NCBI GenBank assembly: GCA_019137255.1
Contig: WPDH01000378.1
Coordinates: 124,001-188,000 of the forward strand
DNA: 64,000 nucleotides
Direction of reading: 5' to 3'
From: Corinectria fuckeliana
Lineage: Eukaryota; Ascomycota; Sordariomycetes; Hypocreales; Nectriaceae
The notes under the pieces were generated by a model. That model made no database searches, had not been told where the DNA came from, and was given only the letters and a program-made list of their open reading frames with translations. This document shows, one piece after another, positions 52,248-63,149 of the stretch; positions within the stretch are counted from its first letter, which is position 1, and every line of letters starts with the position of its first letter. Both the position numbers and the translations under genes were made by a program.

Positions 52248-55200
52248 AAAAAAACGCCCACGTCGCAATGAAGTGTTACTAAAAGACCCAAATCCGGGTA
52301 TTATTAAAGTATCAACTATCTTCGAGGTAATGCCTAACTACCCGTAGGCGAATTAGAAGATAGATCTTGGCCTGGGGAAGGGTTGAACTGTACAATTCCG
52401 TTAGAATATGACTTGGAGGCAAGTCTGTAGCCTTCTCCCTAGCGATCGCTAAACTTCGAATGCTTGTTCGTCGTAATTGATAGGTCGTGGATGTGAGAGA
52501 GAATGGTCCTGACTATCCGGTTCATCGCTCCTGCTATTCGAACAACTGATTTGAAGGCATCCCGAGAAAGCTGGGAAACAGCCTCATCGTTGCCATGTCC
52601 ACTAATTTTCCTCTGGGCCCATCCAAATCCACTGTTCTTCCCGTCTAAAACTGAACAGTAGTAGCATAGTTCTCGATCACGCTGGCCTTCTGATGCAACC
52701 GAATATCCGCTGTATGTCAGATCTTCATCAACTGATATGTGGTATTCCGTTCATTTCCGAGTCTCGAGATTCGCTGCGTCCTGCTTGGATTTCAATTGGT
52801 CCATTTCCCTCCACTAGGTTTCTCCTAGTTCTTCCCACTGTGCAGCAGCAGACTCTAGGCCTCCCGCACATACTTGCAAGGATTCTTGACGATTCTTAAG
52901 GTGAAGCGCCAGAATTGATAAGTCGTGGCGGGTCCTCGTCCCTTCCATCGTGACCGAGCTACATCTGATTGATATGATCTAAGAGCTGGCGGCAGATTTA
53001 AAGGCCTTTCTCTGTGCTTTGTCGTTCATTTTAGATGCGTTGTAATGCGGCTGCGTCGTTATCAAATGCCGGCAGAGTACGCTCGCATAACGACTAGAGC
53101 TTTTTGTTGATGGTCTAAAGATAAGTCTCCAAATCAACAATAGCGTTCCTAATCAGCTACTTGTAAGCATCCATTATCTTTGCCGTGATATATAATATGC
53201 GGTTATCGAATATATTAGAGGCATATCCGAATCCCCAATTAGATATCCAAGAACTCGCAAGGTTATATCCATAAGAGCTATACTGATAGTAGAGTTATAA
53301 CCAGCTAGTTGCTGTCGAGAGCCGTCGATGTCTTCACCCATGTATTTCATTTTGATCCAGTCACGGAAAGCCGTTCAGTCTGGACCAGATCGTGCGCAGC
53401 GCTTTGTCAACTTTACGCCAAACTCATCACAGGCTTCGCTGCATCGCCACAAGGGGATTTCAAGTGTCGAGAAGTCCGCCTTGGCGGCAGCGCCAACTGT
53501 TTTCATGAGCATTTCTAGCATACCTTTCAGAGATCGCAGCTCTTCGAGGAGATAACGAACTCTTTTAGGATGAGTACGGAAACTCTGGACATCAAGGGGA
53601 GTTTATCTGTACACGAAGCCGTCGAGCTTAGTCAGGGGTTGCACCAAACGATCTCCACTGACATACGGGAATCCGAGCGTGATGGTCTGATTGAGACAGG
53701 AACAGAAGTTTACACTCGTCCGCTCGAGAGACATATCCACCTGTAACAGGTGGTTGGGATACGCGTTTCTGCATAAAGGACTGAACTGTTCCTGACCACA
53801 TAGGGGACAGAAGGTCGATTGGTATCTGTCCAAGACGAGCGTCCCGCTGTAACCTGTCCTGAAAACCCGGAATGATAAGACTGAGCCGCAGGAACGCCAC
53901 GTCAGGTGCCCGCTCCACGCACATACGTCCAATACCGTACTCCACGCTTTCCTCCAACTTCTTGATAGAACCGAAATAATCATTATGAGGATGTCGTCCG
54001 GTAAGCAGTCTTCGAAGCCGACGGTTTTGCTTATGAGAAAAACTCGACACTCTGTGTGGTACTCCGAGGGGGTCAGAGGCGGCGACGAAAGCCTCAGAGA
54101 CCAAGAGGGCCAGGTACTTTATAGGGAGGTTCTTATTCGCCCTTCTCAAATATCGGTATTGGAATTGGCTCCCTTCTTGCAAGCCTAATATGTACCGCTT
54201 GTCGAAATGATGGCAATTCAGGACTACACGCAGATGCTGTAGAGCCACCCAACAGAGAAGCGCCGGTGGCCAATGCTCCTCTTTTATTGTGCTTGAGGCT
54301 CAAGTTGCATGGCAAGGACGGGTGTTGCTTGATAATATCCCGATAAAAAGGTGCATCATTCGGAAGCTTACAATTCTCATCAACGTGATAGTAAAGCTGA
54401 ACCCAGATCTTGAAACTGTCTTGATGGGCCCACTCCCCTCCCTCGCAGCTATCAATCTTGCCACTGTCTTCTGGGAAACGCTGACCTTGGACCGAAGCCG
54501 GGAAGACACCAACTCAGCAACGCGACTTAGGACGGCAGACGAGAGCATTCACAAGTCCAGGGATGAGCTCGAGTTTATCAAGACTACTGTTGAAAGGTTG
54601 GCCAAGGAACTGGACCAGTTCCCGCTGCCGCCGGGCCAGAACGACGCGTTACGGAGCAACCACAGAAATCCCTTGCCTGCCTTTCCACGTTGCAAACAGA
54701 TCAATGGCTGCCGAGAGAACCGGGCAGGCGCTCACGAGGAGAGTAATGATGATGATGGCGTAGTGTCGTTGAGAAGGTGCTGTTTTAGCTGGAGAGGCAT
54801 AATCCTTATATACCGCCATCGACATCAACACGGCGGTATTGGGTAGCTGGGATTTGCCCTTGCACGGCGTGTCCTATCAAGTCTATGATCAATTAGAACG
54901 GAATGAGCCGTCGGCGCGGCAACAGGCACAAACAGGGCAGCTTGTGCCACCTATGAAGAGGGTTCTGGATGATAAGAAGCGTGGATATCTGAGTAGTCCT
55001 GGCAACGCTCGGTCAGCGCTACGATTTTGATGTCAGCGGCGAGGTGAAGGTGAGTCGGGCGACACAGATGGCAACGGTCCAGACGCCACGGTTCAAGAAA
55101 TCATTCGGGATGGAATCCCAGCCATCTAGTTCACACAGAACACGAGCGACATAGCAAATCCTGTCAAGCTGAGGCCCGCCACATATCGGACGTGGAATCT

Positions 55201-55390
55201 AGACGAGGCTGAGACCTTCCTGATGAGTCTCGACCTGGCGTACAAGCGGGCGCGGCTAGCGATATTGATCCCCTCAGCTCAGCGATCCTCTTCCACCGGG
55301 AAGTGCCCATTTTCTTCGAATACCGAGACCAACTGGACAGCCGAGACACACAGCCGAGCAACATTTGAAAAATAGGCCTAGACCTTCCGC
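52248..55390. other. Decayed, unassigned stretch
   Basis: About 3.1 kb of balanced sequence. Long frames occur on both strands at 53628-54248 (minus, GTG-initiated) and 54289-54846 (plus), neither with recognisable motifs and both lacking good starts. Part near 55000-55390 probably belongs to the LINE relic that follows but cannot be aligned by eye. Confidence 0.35.
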
Positions 55391-55735
55391 ATGGTCCTGA
55401 AACTGCATGATGGACTCAAGAAGAAACACAGGGCCCTTTTCATGCAGCTGAGGACGGAGAATATAGGACTCAATGACTTCCTCTTTAACCGAAGGGTACC
55501 AGGCATCACCGACAACAGATGCCCCTGCGGAACGGACCGACGAACAGTGGGCGTATATCCTCCTGCGCTGCCGCCAATACCGACAACTTCGGGACCAGGA
55601 ACTGGGACGCTTCCAAGGACGAAACAACTTCCGGGAGATATTGAACGAGTGCAAACCAGCTGTAAAGGCAGTCAAGTTCATGGAACTGACTCAGATACTT
55701 GGGCAATTCAGGATCAAGACCTGAGCAGACGAAGC
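55391..55735 (+). mobile_element. LINE (non-LTR retrotransposon) 3' tail
   Basis: Reads as the end of a Tad1-type LINE polyprotein: LRTENIGLNDFLFNRRVPGI, then a cysteine knuckle NRCPCGTD and, after a frameshift near 55540, YILLRCRQYRQLRDQELGRF and KFMELTQILGQFRI before the stop. The C-x-C...(H)ILLRC layout and the closing LGQFR are typical of these elements. The knuckle His is Tyr here, as a C to T change would give. The reverse transcriptase and endonuclease parts are missing. Confidence 0.75.
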
Positions 55736-55831
55736 CGAGTACTGGGTGAGACTGAGTACAAAGCCGCGAAGAAGAGGGTCAGAGACTCGAGGGAGCCTTG
55801 AGTCTCGCATGAGTCAGTAGGAAACAGCTGT

Positions 55832-56900
55832 TTACAAGGACGGGTAATCAAATGTAAGTACGGAGTAGCTTACTTTGGACCGGGTTGTAAGGCTACGGAA
55901 GATTGTCGCCTTTTTTGGTATGCAATTGACCGGGTGAAAGAAGGTTACCTTGTCCATGATGGGCGTCGTTGCCGCTAGAGAGAGCATCTGTACACAGTGC
56001 CATGTAAAAAAGCACAACTCTCGCCGTTGTGGCCGGAAGTTCGGGCTGCTTTCTAAAATGGTATAGTATTTCTTAATGACTGTCCGGTCGAGCTGGGCTT
56101 GGAACTGGAACGTGTCGAGATAAGGTTGAAATGTTTTTAAATGCTGGTCTTGACATCACAAAGGCAATGCTAGCATGGCCGACTATCTGATTAGATCGCT
56201 ACTGAGCCGTCTTAATTTTCATATCGCTGGTACGGTCACGTAGATTTCCCCGTAGAGGGGCACCACGATAATGGTGACACCTACCGACAACCCATAGCTA
56301 GCAGCTGAAATAGCAGACTCTTGCCACCGGTAGTACGCATGATAGCAACGGACGGTCTCTTATTATACATAATTATCACCATGGTTAGATGCTGTCCATG
56401 CACGAAAGCTGCATTGCTGGCTAATAGTCTTCTTAGCTCAGGGGAATGGTCAACCTTGCGAAGCTGCTTTCAACAAATGGCCTAGAATTTCTGGGATTTC
56501 TCTGCGTCGATATAGGCCCCGACCTCTCGGTGTCTTGCTGAACAATAGCTTTGGGCGTATGTAGGCGCAGAGGGGAAGTCAATCAAGTAGTGTGATTCTT
56601 GACTGAGCTGTCGGAAACTGTCGTGGCGCTGATAGAGCTCAAAGTGGGCCCCCTAGAGTCTCCTGCTGTACACCATGCTGTACCTTCAAGCTGTGTGGCC
56701 AGTCTACTCGTTTGTAATGTTGTACGTCCCGCCCAGACCCTCATGATCAGACGCTTCGTCGTCACTATCGTCGTCACTGACCTCGCTATAGAGGACCCAG
56801 CTAGCAATGAACGCATCCCGAGTGAATAGACGGCCGATTTCTGTAGCAATGTGTTTCTTCGTTTCTCAGAGCTCATCTTGGTAAATAGCATCGGTTTGCG
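55832..56900 (-). pseudogene. RecQ-like (telomere-linked type) DNA helicase relic
   Basis: Minus-strand frames in order give TGHTA, SMVYSRRL and RHDSFRQLSQESHY (accessory region seen upstream of the helicase core in fungal RecQ-like repeats), LRRLLASNAAFVHGQH, then motif I as RTTGGKSLLFQLLAMG, TIIVVPLYGE (motif Ia), a core stretch ending LDRTVIKKYYTILESSPNFR, SLAATTPIM (motif III-like) and ATIFRSLTTRSKVSYSV. Motif II should be IDECH; here IKKYY stands in its place, with Glu to Lys, Cys to Tyr and His to Tyr, all consistent with G to A or C to T changes. Several stops interrupt. This was an SF2 helicase of the TLH/RecQ-like type often found near telomeres or in mobile DNA. Confidence 0.65.
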
Positions 56901-57850
56901 TCTCCTATAAAAGGAGTTAAAATAGAAGGGTAGATAGACGTCACGACCCTACGAATCCTGATTATCTGTGGCAGAGTCCACTCTACAATTTCCACTGTCA
57001 GGTAGCTAATCACAACACGACTCACCCTTTAGTTAGAAACTCACCCGTAAATCGGAACGGCCCGTCACGAGCCCCTTCTTTGATTGAGAGTCACTACAGG
57101 ATATATGCACTGCTCTTCGGCATTCACGTAGACTCTTAGATGCTTCCGCTATCAGCATAACTTTGTTTATGATACGAGCCTTGCCTGCATTGTTAACTAT
57201 TATTAAACGTGACTGCCCGCTTAGATTTAACGCCCTGAAACCCCTGCTAACATAAACCCAAGACGACTGGTTTACACTGTTGGAGAACACAATTAGCCTA
57301 TACCAGATTTATCTATACAGTGCTGGCTGATAGTCGCGGTAAATTAATTCAATCAGCCAAAACGCGAAGGAAAGTATCAACACCAAAGCTACCAGGGCAT
57401 CTACCTTGCTTTGCGCCAATAATTAATTACCCGATAGATATTTCGGGTCTTTTTAGGATTTGTTACGGGCCGATTATACAAAGCTCCGTGGTTCTCTGAC
57501 AGGCCACCCCAGTGCGCCCGGACTTTGCCACTTCGTCCGTGCAGCCGGGGCTGATCTACGCAGCGGTCTCGGGTGATTGCTTCACTGTGTGCCGCCATTC
57601 AGATGCTTCATCTCCATCAGAATGACTGTCAAAAGAGTGGTTAGATAAGAAAACCCTCAATAAGATATCTTCCTATATTACTCTCTAGTACTGCGTCTTA
57701 TGGATCTCACTCGCAAATCATCTCTCATAACTGCGTACCTCGTCCTAAGCCAGTTGCCCGCGAGAGAAACCCACTTCATTAAGATTCTTCAACTCATATC
57801 TATTTACTTGAAATACTTTCAAGTTGAAGTGCGACGGATATTCTAGGAAC
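56901..57850. other. Intergenic, nothing recognised
   Basis: Short frames only. The right end is the promoter and leader of the GT32 gene. Confidence 0.35.
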
Positions 57851-59023
57851 ATGGCTCCGACATTGGCTCCTAGATCTCCCGAGGGTTTTCGCCACTCCTT
57901 ACTACACACCCGGGGTCGAATTTTGGTTCGACTAGGGCGAAGAATAGGCTTATGCGTTACGGCTCTTACGCTCATCCTCATGTGGCTTGGTGCAGGCTTG
58001 CCAAGTAACATCACACAATACCATATCGCTAAATATCCTTCAACATCGCTTCCAAGTCCCCTAGCCATTAATCAAGGCCGATTCCCACGCAAGATATGGC
58101 AGATTTGGAAGCACGACCCGCCCTCCTTTGCGCAGCAAGAACTAGAGCGCGTGCGAACATGGACCGAAAAGAACCCTGAATGGAGATGGGAGGTTTTGAC
58201 TGATGCCAATGAGCTGGGATATGTCGAACACCACTTTGGGCCCCACAGGTTCAACAGACCAGATATCGTCGACTTTTTCAGGACTGTTCAGATTCAAATC
58301 ATCAAAGCTGATCTCCTACGTTATCTCGTTATGTACGTTGAAGGGGGATTGTATGCCGACATAGACGTGGAGGCTCTGAAGTCGATACCTGAGTTCATCC
58401 CAAAGGCTTTTAACGAAACAGGAATCGACATGGTTATCGGGATCGAGACTGACGAGCCCAAATTTAAGGACCATCCAATCCTTGGACCTGTCGCACGCAG
58501 CTTTTGCCAGTGGACTTTTGTGTGCAAGCCACAACTACCTTTTTTTATTAGGATAGTTGAGAAGGCCATGGCTGGGCTTCACAGCCTCGCCAAGCAGCAG
58601 GGTGTTGATATTTCTGAGGTGAGCATAGACTTTAATCAAGTCATAGGATGCTCTGGCCCTGGGGTATTCACGGATGTTATCTTGCAGTACATGAATGAGA
58701 AGAGGACCCAAGAGCCGCCCATCACGTGGGATAACTTTCATCATATTGAAGAAGCAATACAAGTCAGCCGTGTGCTGGTACTACCAGTTCAGGCATTTGC
58801 GGCGGCGCAAACTCATTCGAGGTCAGGCAAAACTCATGAGGTGCCCGCGGCGCTTGTGAAACATCACTATGGTGTATCAAACTGGACATCTCGACATTCA
58901 CGATATAAGCATCCTGTGTATGGCGAAGTGGAGAGATGTCGGTTTGATGAAGCCTGCGTGAATCTATGGGACAGAAACGTCGAGGCATATAAGGATTTAC
59001 AGGGCAAAGAGAAGTTCAATTAG
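57851..59023 (+). CDS. GT32 (OCH1-type) glycosyltransferase
   Basis: A single exon of 390 residues from ATG at 57851 (an upstream TTG in frame is not used). A basic stretch and one membrane helix (about 32-49) make a type II Golgi anchor. The lumenal domain reads FPRKIWQIWKHDPPSF, TEKNPEWRWEVLTDAN, then IIKADLLRYLVMYVEGGLYA followed by the DxD pair Asp170/Asp172 in ADIDVEAL, the nucleotide-sugar metal site of the GT32 family. ETDEPKF, FNQVIGCSGPGVFTDVI and HHYGVSNW follow as in alpha-1,6-mannosyltransferase OCH1 and its relatives. The expected reaction is transfer of a hexose from GDP or UDP donor to a glycan in the Golgi. The gene is intact. Confidence 0.9.
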   Translation: MAPTLAPRSPEGFRHSLLHTRGRILVRLGRRIGLCVTALTLILMWLGAGLPSNITQYHIAKYPSTSLPSPLAINQGRFPRKIWQIWKHDPPSFAQQELERVRTWTEKNPEWRWEVLTDANELGYVEHHFGPHRFNRPDIVDFFRTVQIQIIKADLLRYLVMYVEGGLYADIDVEALKSIPEFIPKAFNETGIDMVIGIETDEPKFKDHPILGPVARSFCQWTFVCKPQLPFFIRIVEKAMAGLHSLAKQQGVDISEVSIDFNQVIGCSGPGVFTDVILQYMNEKRTQEPPITWDNFHHIEEAIQVSRVLVLPVQAFAAAQTHSRSGKTHEVPAALVKHHYGVSNWTSRHSRYKHPVYGEVERCRFDEACVNLWDRNVEAYKDLQGKEKFN

Positions 59024-60452
59024 TGTATGTTGGAAGGAAAAAAAGAGATGTATAGGAAAGATGATGGGGAAATAGTCTATAGTAGGTCTTAAACTAAAGG
59101 AAACAGCCTTTGAATTAGCAGATGATTTATTTGGGTCTATTAGTGACTGATATTCCTGATCTTTTTTGTAGCCCAGGTTTAAAATCATCAAGCCTCCCTA
59201 CCTGCCTACCTCACCTAGCCCGGACCGGCCCAGTATCCCACCCCATTACCTAGCCGTTACCTATTTAGCCTTAGCTCTAGCTATTAGCTATCTACCACCT
59301 TCTCTCCTGCTGCTGCTGCATCATCTTTTCTACCCCAGGTTTGAAACTACCACTACCATCACCACCACCACCACACCACCCTTTTGCTGACTTATCATCG
59401 TCATTAGACATTGCCTTCCTTCTCTTTTATCTCGACGGAGTAGGCACCGCTAGCATCATCATGTCACGGTAGCCCTAGCATATCGAATTTTGGGATCCTC
59501 ATCGCTTTTCGGGATTATCTAGATCACCGTCACCGCCTTAGATCACCATCATCGCGGCTTTAGGACCTCGTATTTGATCTGACAACTGTACCGTGCCCTA
59601 TAGGTAGCCTGACCTTGTGACAACCATTATGATCCTAGCCCCACGGATGACGAAGGCAGCGGACACATACCCTATCGAGTCTGAAGAGCATATAGTAGGA
59701 TTTCACTTACTTAACACTCTCTTTCCTATATTTGAGTTTATCCTTTCCTACCCTAAACCAGCTACTCTAGACCTCTTCATGCCTTAGTCATCTTCATCAC
59801 AAAAGACTACTGCATTACTAACTCGAGCTTTAACATATTGCTTTGCCAGGTGTGACGCACCGCCTTGTTATTATCACCGCCACTATCCCTAAAACCATCT
59901 TCTTGAACCAATCACCAGACTCAACCGCGGCACAACCCGGCCAACTCTAGTCGAAACCTTGCGATCTTTCCTTCCCAATCCAATCAATAACAGTTGACTG
60001 CCAGGGTTTCCGACCGAAGACGCCTTATTCCTTACAAGTAATGCTTAGTCTTATCTCGGGAAGTAGCACTAAGAAACAGAAACCAGTAGTAATGGACATT
60101 CAATCAAGGGTAAAAAAGGGGAGCGCAAGGGGTAAAATGAATAATAAACGAATAGACAGACAAGGAACTAAGAGAAGGAGAGTTGGTCCAGACCGCGGTT
60201 TTATGATAACTCAGAATAGAATCCACTCAACATGGGCCGGCGAGCATTGTCCGCATTCGAAAATAAAGGAATGACAGCTAACAAGTGATAAGATTTCATG
60301 AAGAAAATGAGATAATTCTTCTAGTAAGTGGCAGTCTCAGTCCCTTAAGTAGGTGCAGCTAATTGGAGGTGCCCCTGCTAGCATTAAACCCAGATGCGAA
60401 ATTCCCCCAACACAGTAGTTAATTATCAGTCAACCTTATCGATGTGACCGTA
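59024..60452. other. Intergenic with C/T-rich low-complexity tract
   Basis: 59190-59400 is a pyrimidine-rich tract with CTG and CAC/CCA triplet runs. 59450-59650 has repeated ATCACCRTC-like words. It could be the untranslated end of a retroelement, but no terminal repeat or coding part was recognised. A 77-codon basic frame at 60041-60274 is not supported. Confidence 0.35.
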
Positions 60453-61826
60453 TCATACAAGCGTTAAGGCATTTACATCTTCTTCTTGGATATAGGCAGT
60501 TAGCTGTCTCGTGAAACGTTCAGCCCATGTGTCAACATATCGAGCCCACAATACGGCAGACCCGTATACGACGCATAGCCAAACAGGTAGGCAAAGCAGT
60601 AGCCTTAAATGACCCGGATATGTCAGCGTTTGGGGAATCCACTCTCCCTGCTCAGTCTGTATGTCGGACGGCAGACCCGGCCCATATACCATCCAGCAGA
60701 GTATCCATCTCAGAAGCGTACCATGGATTAGGTACACCGCGAAAGATTGCCTTCCAAGCCAGAGCAGGATAGGATGTGACAATAAGCTTGTATACCCAGG
60801 CATTAGCGCCCCGCCGATGGTTATGAGGTCAAACCCGAGGCTGGAGGCAAATTTAGGAAATTCAGATTCCTCAGGCAGAACCATTGAAAGAATCCGATAT
60901 TGCCAGTGTGACCAAGTAGCCCTTTCCACATTGGTTTCGGGGTATGACGCGATATACAGGCCAATTACCACGAAGAAGGAGGCGAGCATTAGGAGGAATC
61001 GAGACTCGGCCTGTGAGATGCGTAGAAGTAGTCGAGAGTTGTGCAAATCGTTCATGAGGACTCCCCACCAAAATTGCATGAAGTATGCTATAGATCTGTT
61101 AGCTGTGGCTGTGGCTGTGGCTTAGGGATACCACCTACGTTCCGCACAATACCAATAGTAACCCCAGACAACTAAGGCTGCACCCATTCTGAACTGGTTC
61201 CGGACCTTGGCTGTCGCACTGACAAAGAGCAGCACAAAGACTCCGCCTTTCAAAAGCATGAAGAGGGTCCCCTGGTGTACATCGTATTTATTGCCAGTTC
61301 CCGTCCAAGTATTGAGGATATTGATGAAAAGGTTCCTCATCGCGGGAAAAAAGGGGAGTTTATCTTGGACGGTTTGAGATAGATAATAACTATCAGTCTG
61401 CTTTGCGACCTGGTAGAAGCCTAGTTGCGTCACAGTCCATGAAATAGTTGTTGCGATGACACTAGGGTATGCCAGGCGTGGGAGTCGTCGAAGCGCGGAT
61501 TTCGAGATAGAAGCCCATCCTCCTTCATAGTTACCTTGCCGAAACAGTGCCAGGGGCTTCAATGCACACACGTAGCCAGTCGCATAGACAAAAATGATAA
61601 CTCCCAGTCGTCCCTGGATTAAGATTCGGAGGAAAGGAAGTTGCAGTAGGCGTGGCCTCATTCCTTCGCCAGATGCCGGAGAATAGAGATCGTAGTCAAA
61701 GGCGCGAGACACATGGGCTATCCACACTATAGTGGACGCAATGCCGCGGAGTCCCTGGATGGAAGTTAGCTGGCGATCGTATAACAAAACTTGCTTAGCA
61801 ACCGAAGCTGCTCCATAAGCTGTCAT
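60453..61826 (-). CDS. Acyltransferase-3 family membrane O-acyltransferase
   Basis: Exons 61826-61139 and 61087-60453 join in frame to 440 residues. The 51-bp intron has a GTAGGT donor, a CTAAC branch and a CTATAG acceptor, and contains three CCACAG repeats. Near the N-terminus SIQGLRGIASTIVWIAHVSR holds the Arg and His of the acyltransferase-3 motif, then about ten hydrophobic helices (VIIFVYATGYVCAL, GGVFVLLFVSAT, FMQFWWGVLMNDL, PILLWLGRQSFAVYLIHGTL) follow as usual for this family. Such integral membrane enzymes transfer acetyl or other acyl groups to sugars or secondary metabolites. With three glycosyltransferases nearby, O-acylation of a glycan is the likely role. ATG at 61826 is chosen over a TTG at 61835. 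A diverged fragment of its 5' end lies at 42779-42970. Confidence 0.88.
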
Positions 61827-62345
61827 TAACCACAAGAGGATTATGACAACCCATTAGTTTCCCATATTAATTAAGATTCAGGCTTGAACCGGCTTTGTGC
61901 TTTGAGAGCCGAGTTACTCTCGTGTGACAGCTTCACATACCTCAATCCAAAGGATATTCCCATCTTTCTTAACAGTCATAATGAATCAAGGTCTGAAATA
62001 GATGTTAATTGTAAAATGTGTCGCTGCTGCTGACTGAAGACGAGAAATGAGATGGATAACTTTAGTGAATATAGCACCCTAGAAGGCACTTATATTTTAT
62101 TAATTAGTTGTTATTTTCTCCCGGCTGTCGCTAAACGAATGTATCTCACAACTGTCCCGATATCGGTTTTATTAAGTGCAAATAGTACGATAGCCGAGGT
62201 AGATAACAAATTACCCGACTTATCTAAACATTAACTATTTATATCAAATAACCCGACTGGTTCTGAAATGCTTAGATTAAATAACCCGAAGGCTCAAATT
62301 GTTATTCGCCATTTTATTCGACAGGTAATAGTCTACATCAGTGTT
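61641..62345 (+). repeat. Direct repeat, copy C (acyltransferase 5' end plus upstream DNA)
   Basis: Partner of 42790-43400 in the same orientation, about 18.9 kb apart. It includes the start of the intact acyltransferase and its upstream region with ATCTCACAACTGTCCCG and the two AAATAACCCG words. Copy A at 39293-39450 matches the distal part only. Confidence 0.65.
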
Positions 62346-62894
62346 GCAAAAATATGTAGCTCCTCGGTATAATTCACCTTAGTAAAGAGTAAAGTTATGC
62401 ACCTGTTAGCATTGTAAAGACTGGCACGCTCGCTTGCCCCATAATGCCAACAGGTACCTTTTTCGGCTGGGCCTTTTTAATGGCTGGATGGAGCACTGCC
62501 GATGTCGGCTGGGGTGGGTAGAATCGGCTCATCCCACGCTGTCCCGGGGCCGGTGCGGGCTCTCCACTGAGGCCGGCGGGCGTTTTAAAGATGGTGTCGA
62601 GGATGATGGTGATACATTGGAAGATTGGGGGCAATCGGTAGAAGGAGAAAATCACTTCTCTTTCTTGATGGCGCCTGCCTGCCATGGATGTGCCTACTTT
62701 GTCTTTGATATGTACTGGCGCTGCTATTCTGGTGTAGATTTAGAAAGGAGGGCGTATAGTTTACCTATTGCTGGCTCTGGCAGGCTTGAAGACAGGAGTG
62801 AGTTGATGTGACAGTTCACTCTGCAAACGTTACACTGAGTGCCGTGACCGCTAGGCACATAGAATGTACCGTGTCCGTGTCCGTCAGTATAGCA
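62346..62894. other. Intergenic, nothing firm
   Basis: Minus frames here could be decayed continuation of the metalloprotease fragment at 62895-63149, but no catalytic HExxH-type motif was seen. Confidence 0.3.
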
Positions 62895-63149
62895 TTAGCC
62901 ACCGGCGACTGTCTTAGACTTGGCAACAATGTGAAAGTAGACGCTGATGTTAATAGTGGCACGAATAGTCAAGTTGCCCGACTCCTCAGCCCTGGCTTCC
63001 CGTGCAGCTAGAACCTTAGACATGCTAATATGCTCAGCTGAGGGCTTAGCAGTGCCACAGCTAAGGTGCACAATCTCGGCCCTTAGAAAAGCGCTAGCGA
63101 AGGCCGTCAACGCCCTAAAGGCGGAAAGCAAGAGGCTCTTAAACAACAT
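62895..63149 (-). pseudogene. Extracellular metalloprotease (M43-type) N-terminal fragment
   Basis: From ATG at 63149 the frame has a leader (MLFKSLLLSAFRALTAFASA), then HLSCGTAKPSAEHISMSKVL, and ATINISVYFHIVAKSKTVAG, the start of the mature domain in secreted fungal M43 (pappalysin-like) proteases. It ends at 84 residues; these enzymes usually have about 280-300. The zinc-binding HExxH region is not found downstream, so the catalytic part is lost or unrecognisable. Confidence 0.6.

Noticed and set aside
53628..54248. 206-codon minus-strand ORF
   Set aside because: Starts with GTG, has no recognisable motif, and lies in decayed DNA with equally long frames on the other strand.
54289..54846. 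185-codon plus-strand ORF
   Set aside because: No ATG near its start, no motif, and the C-terminal part loses protein-like composition.
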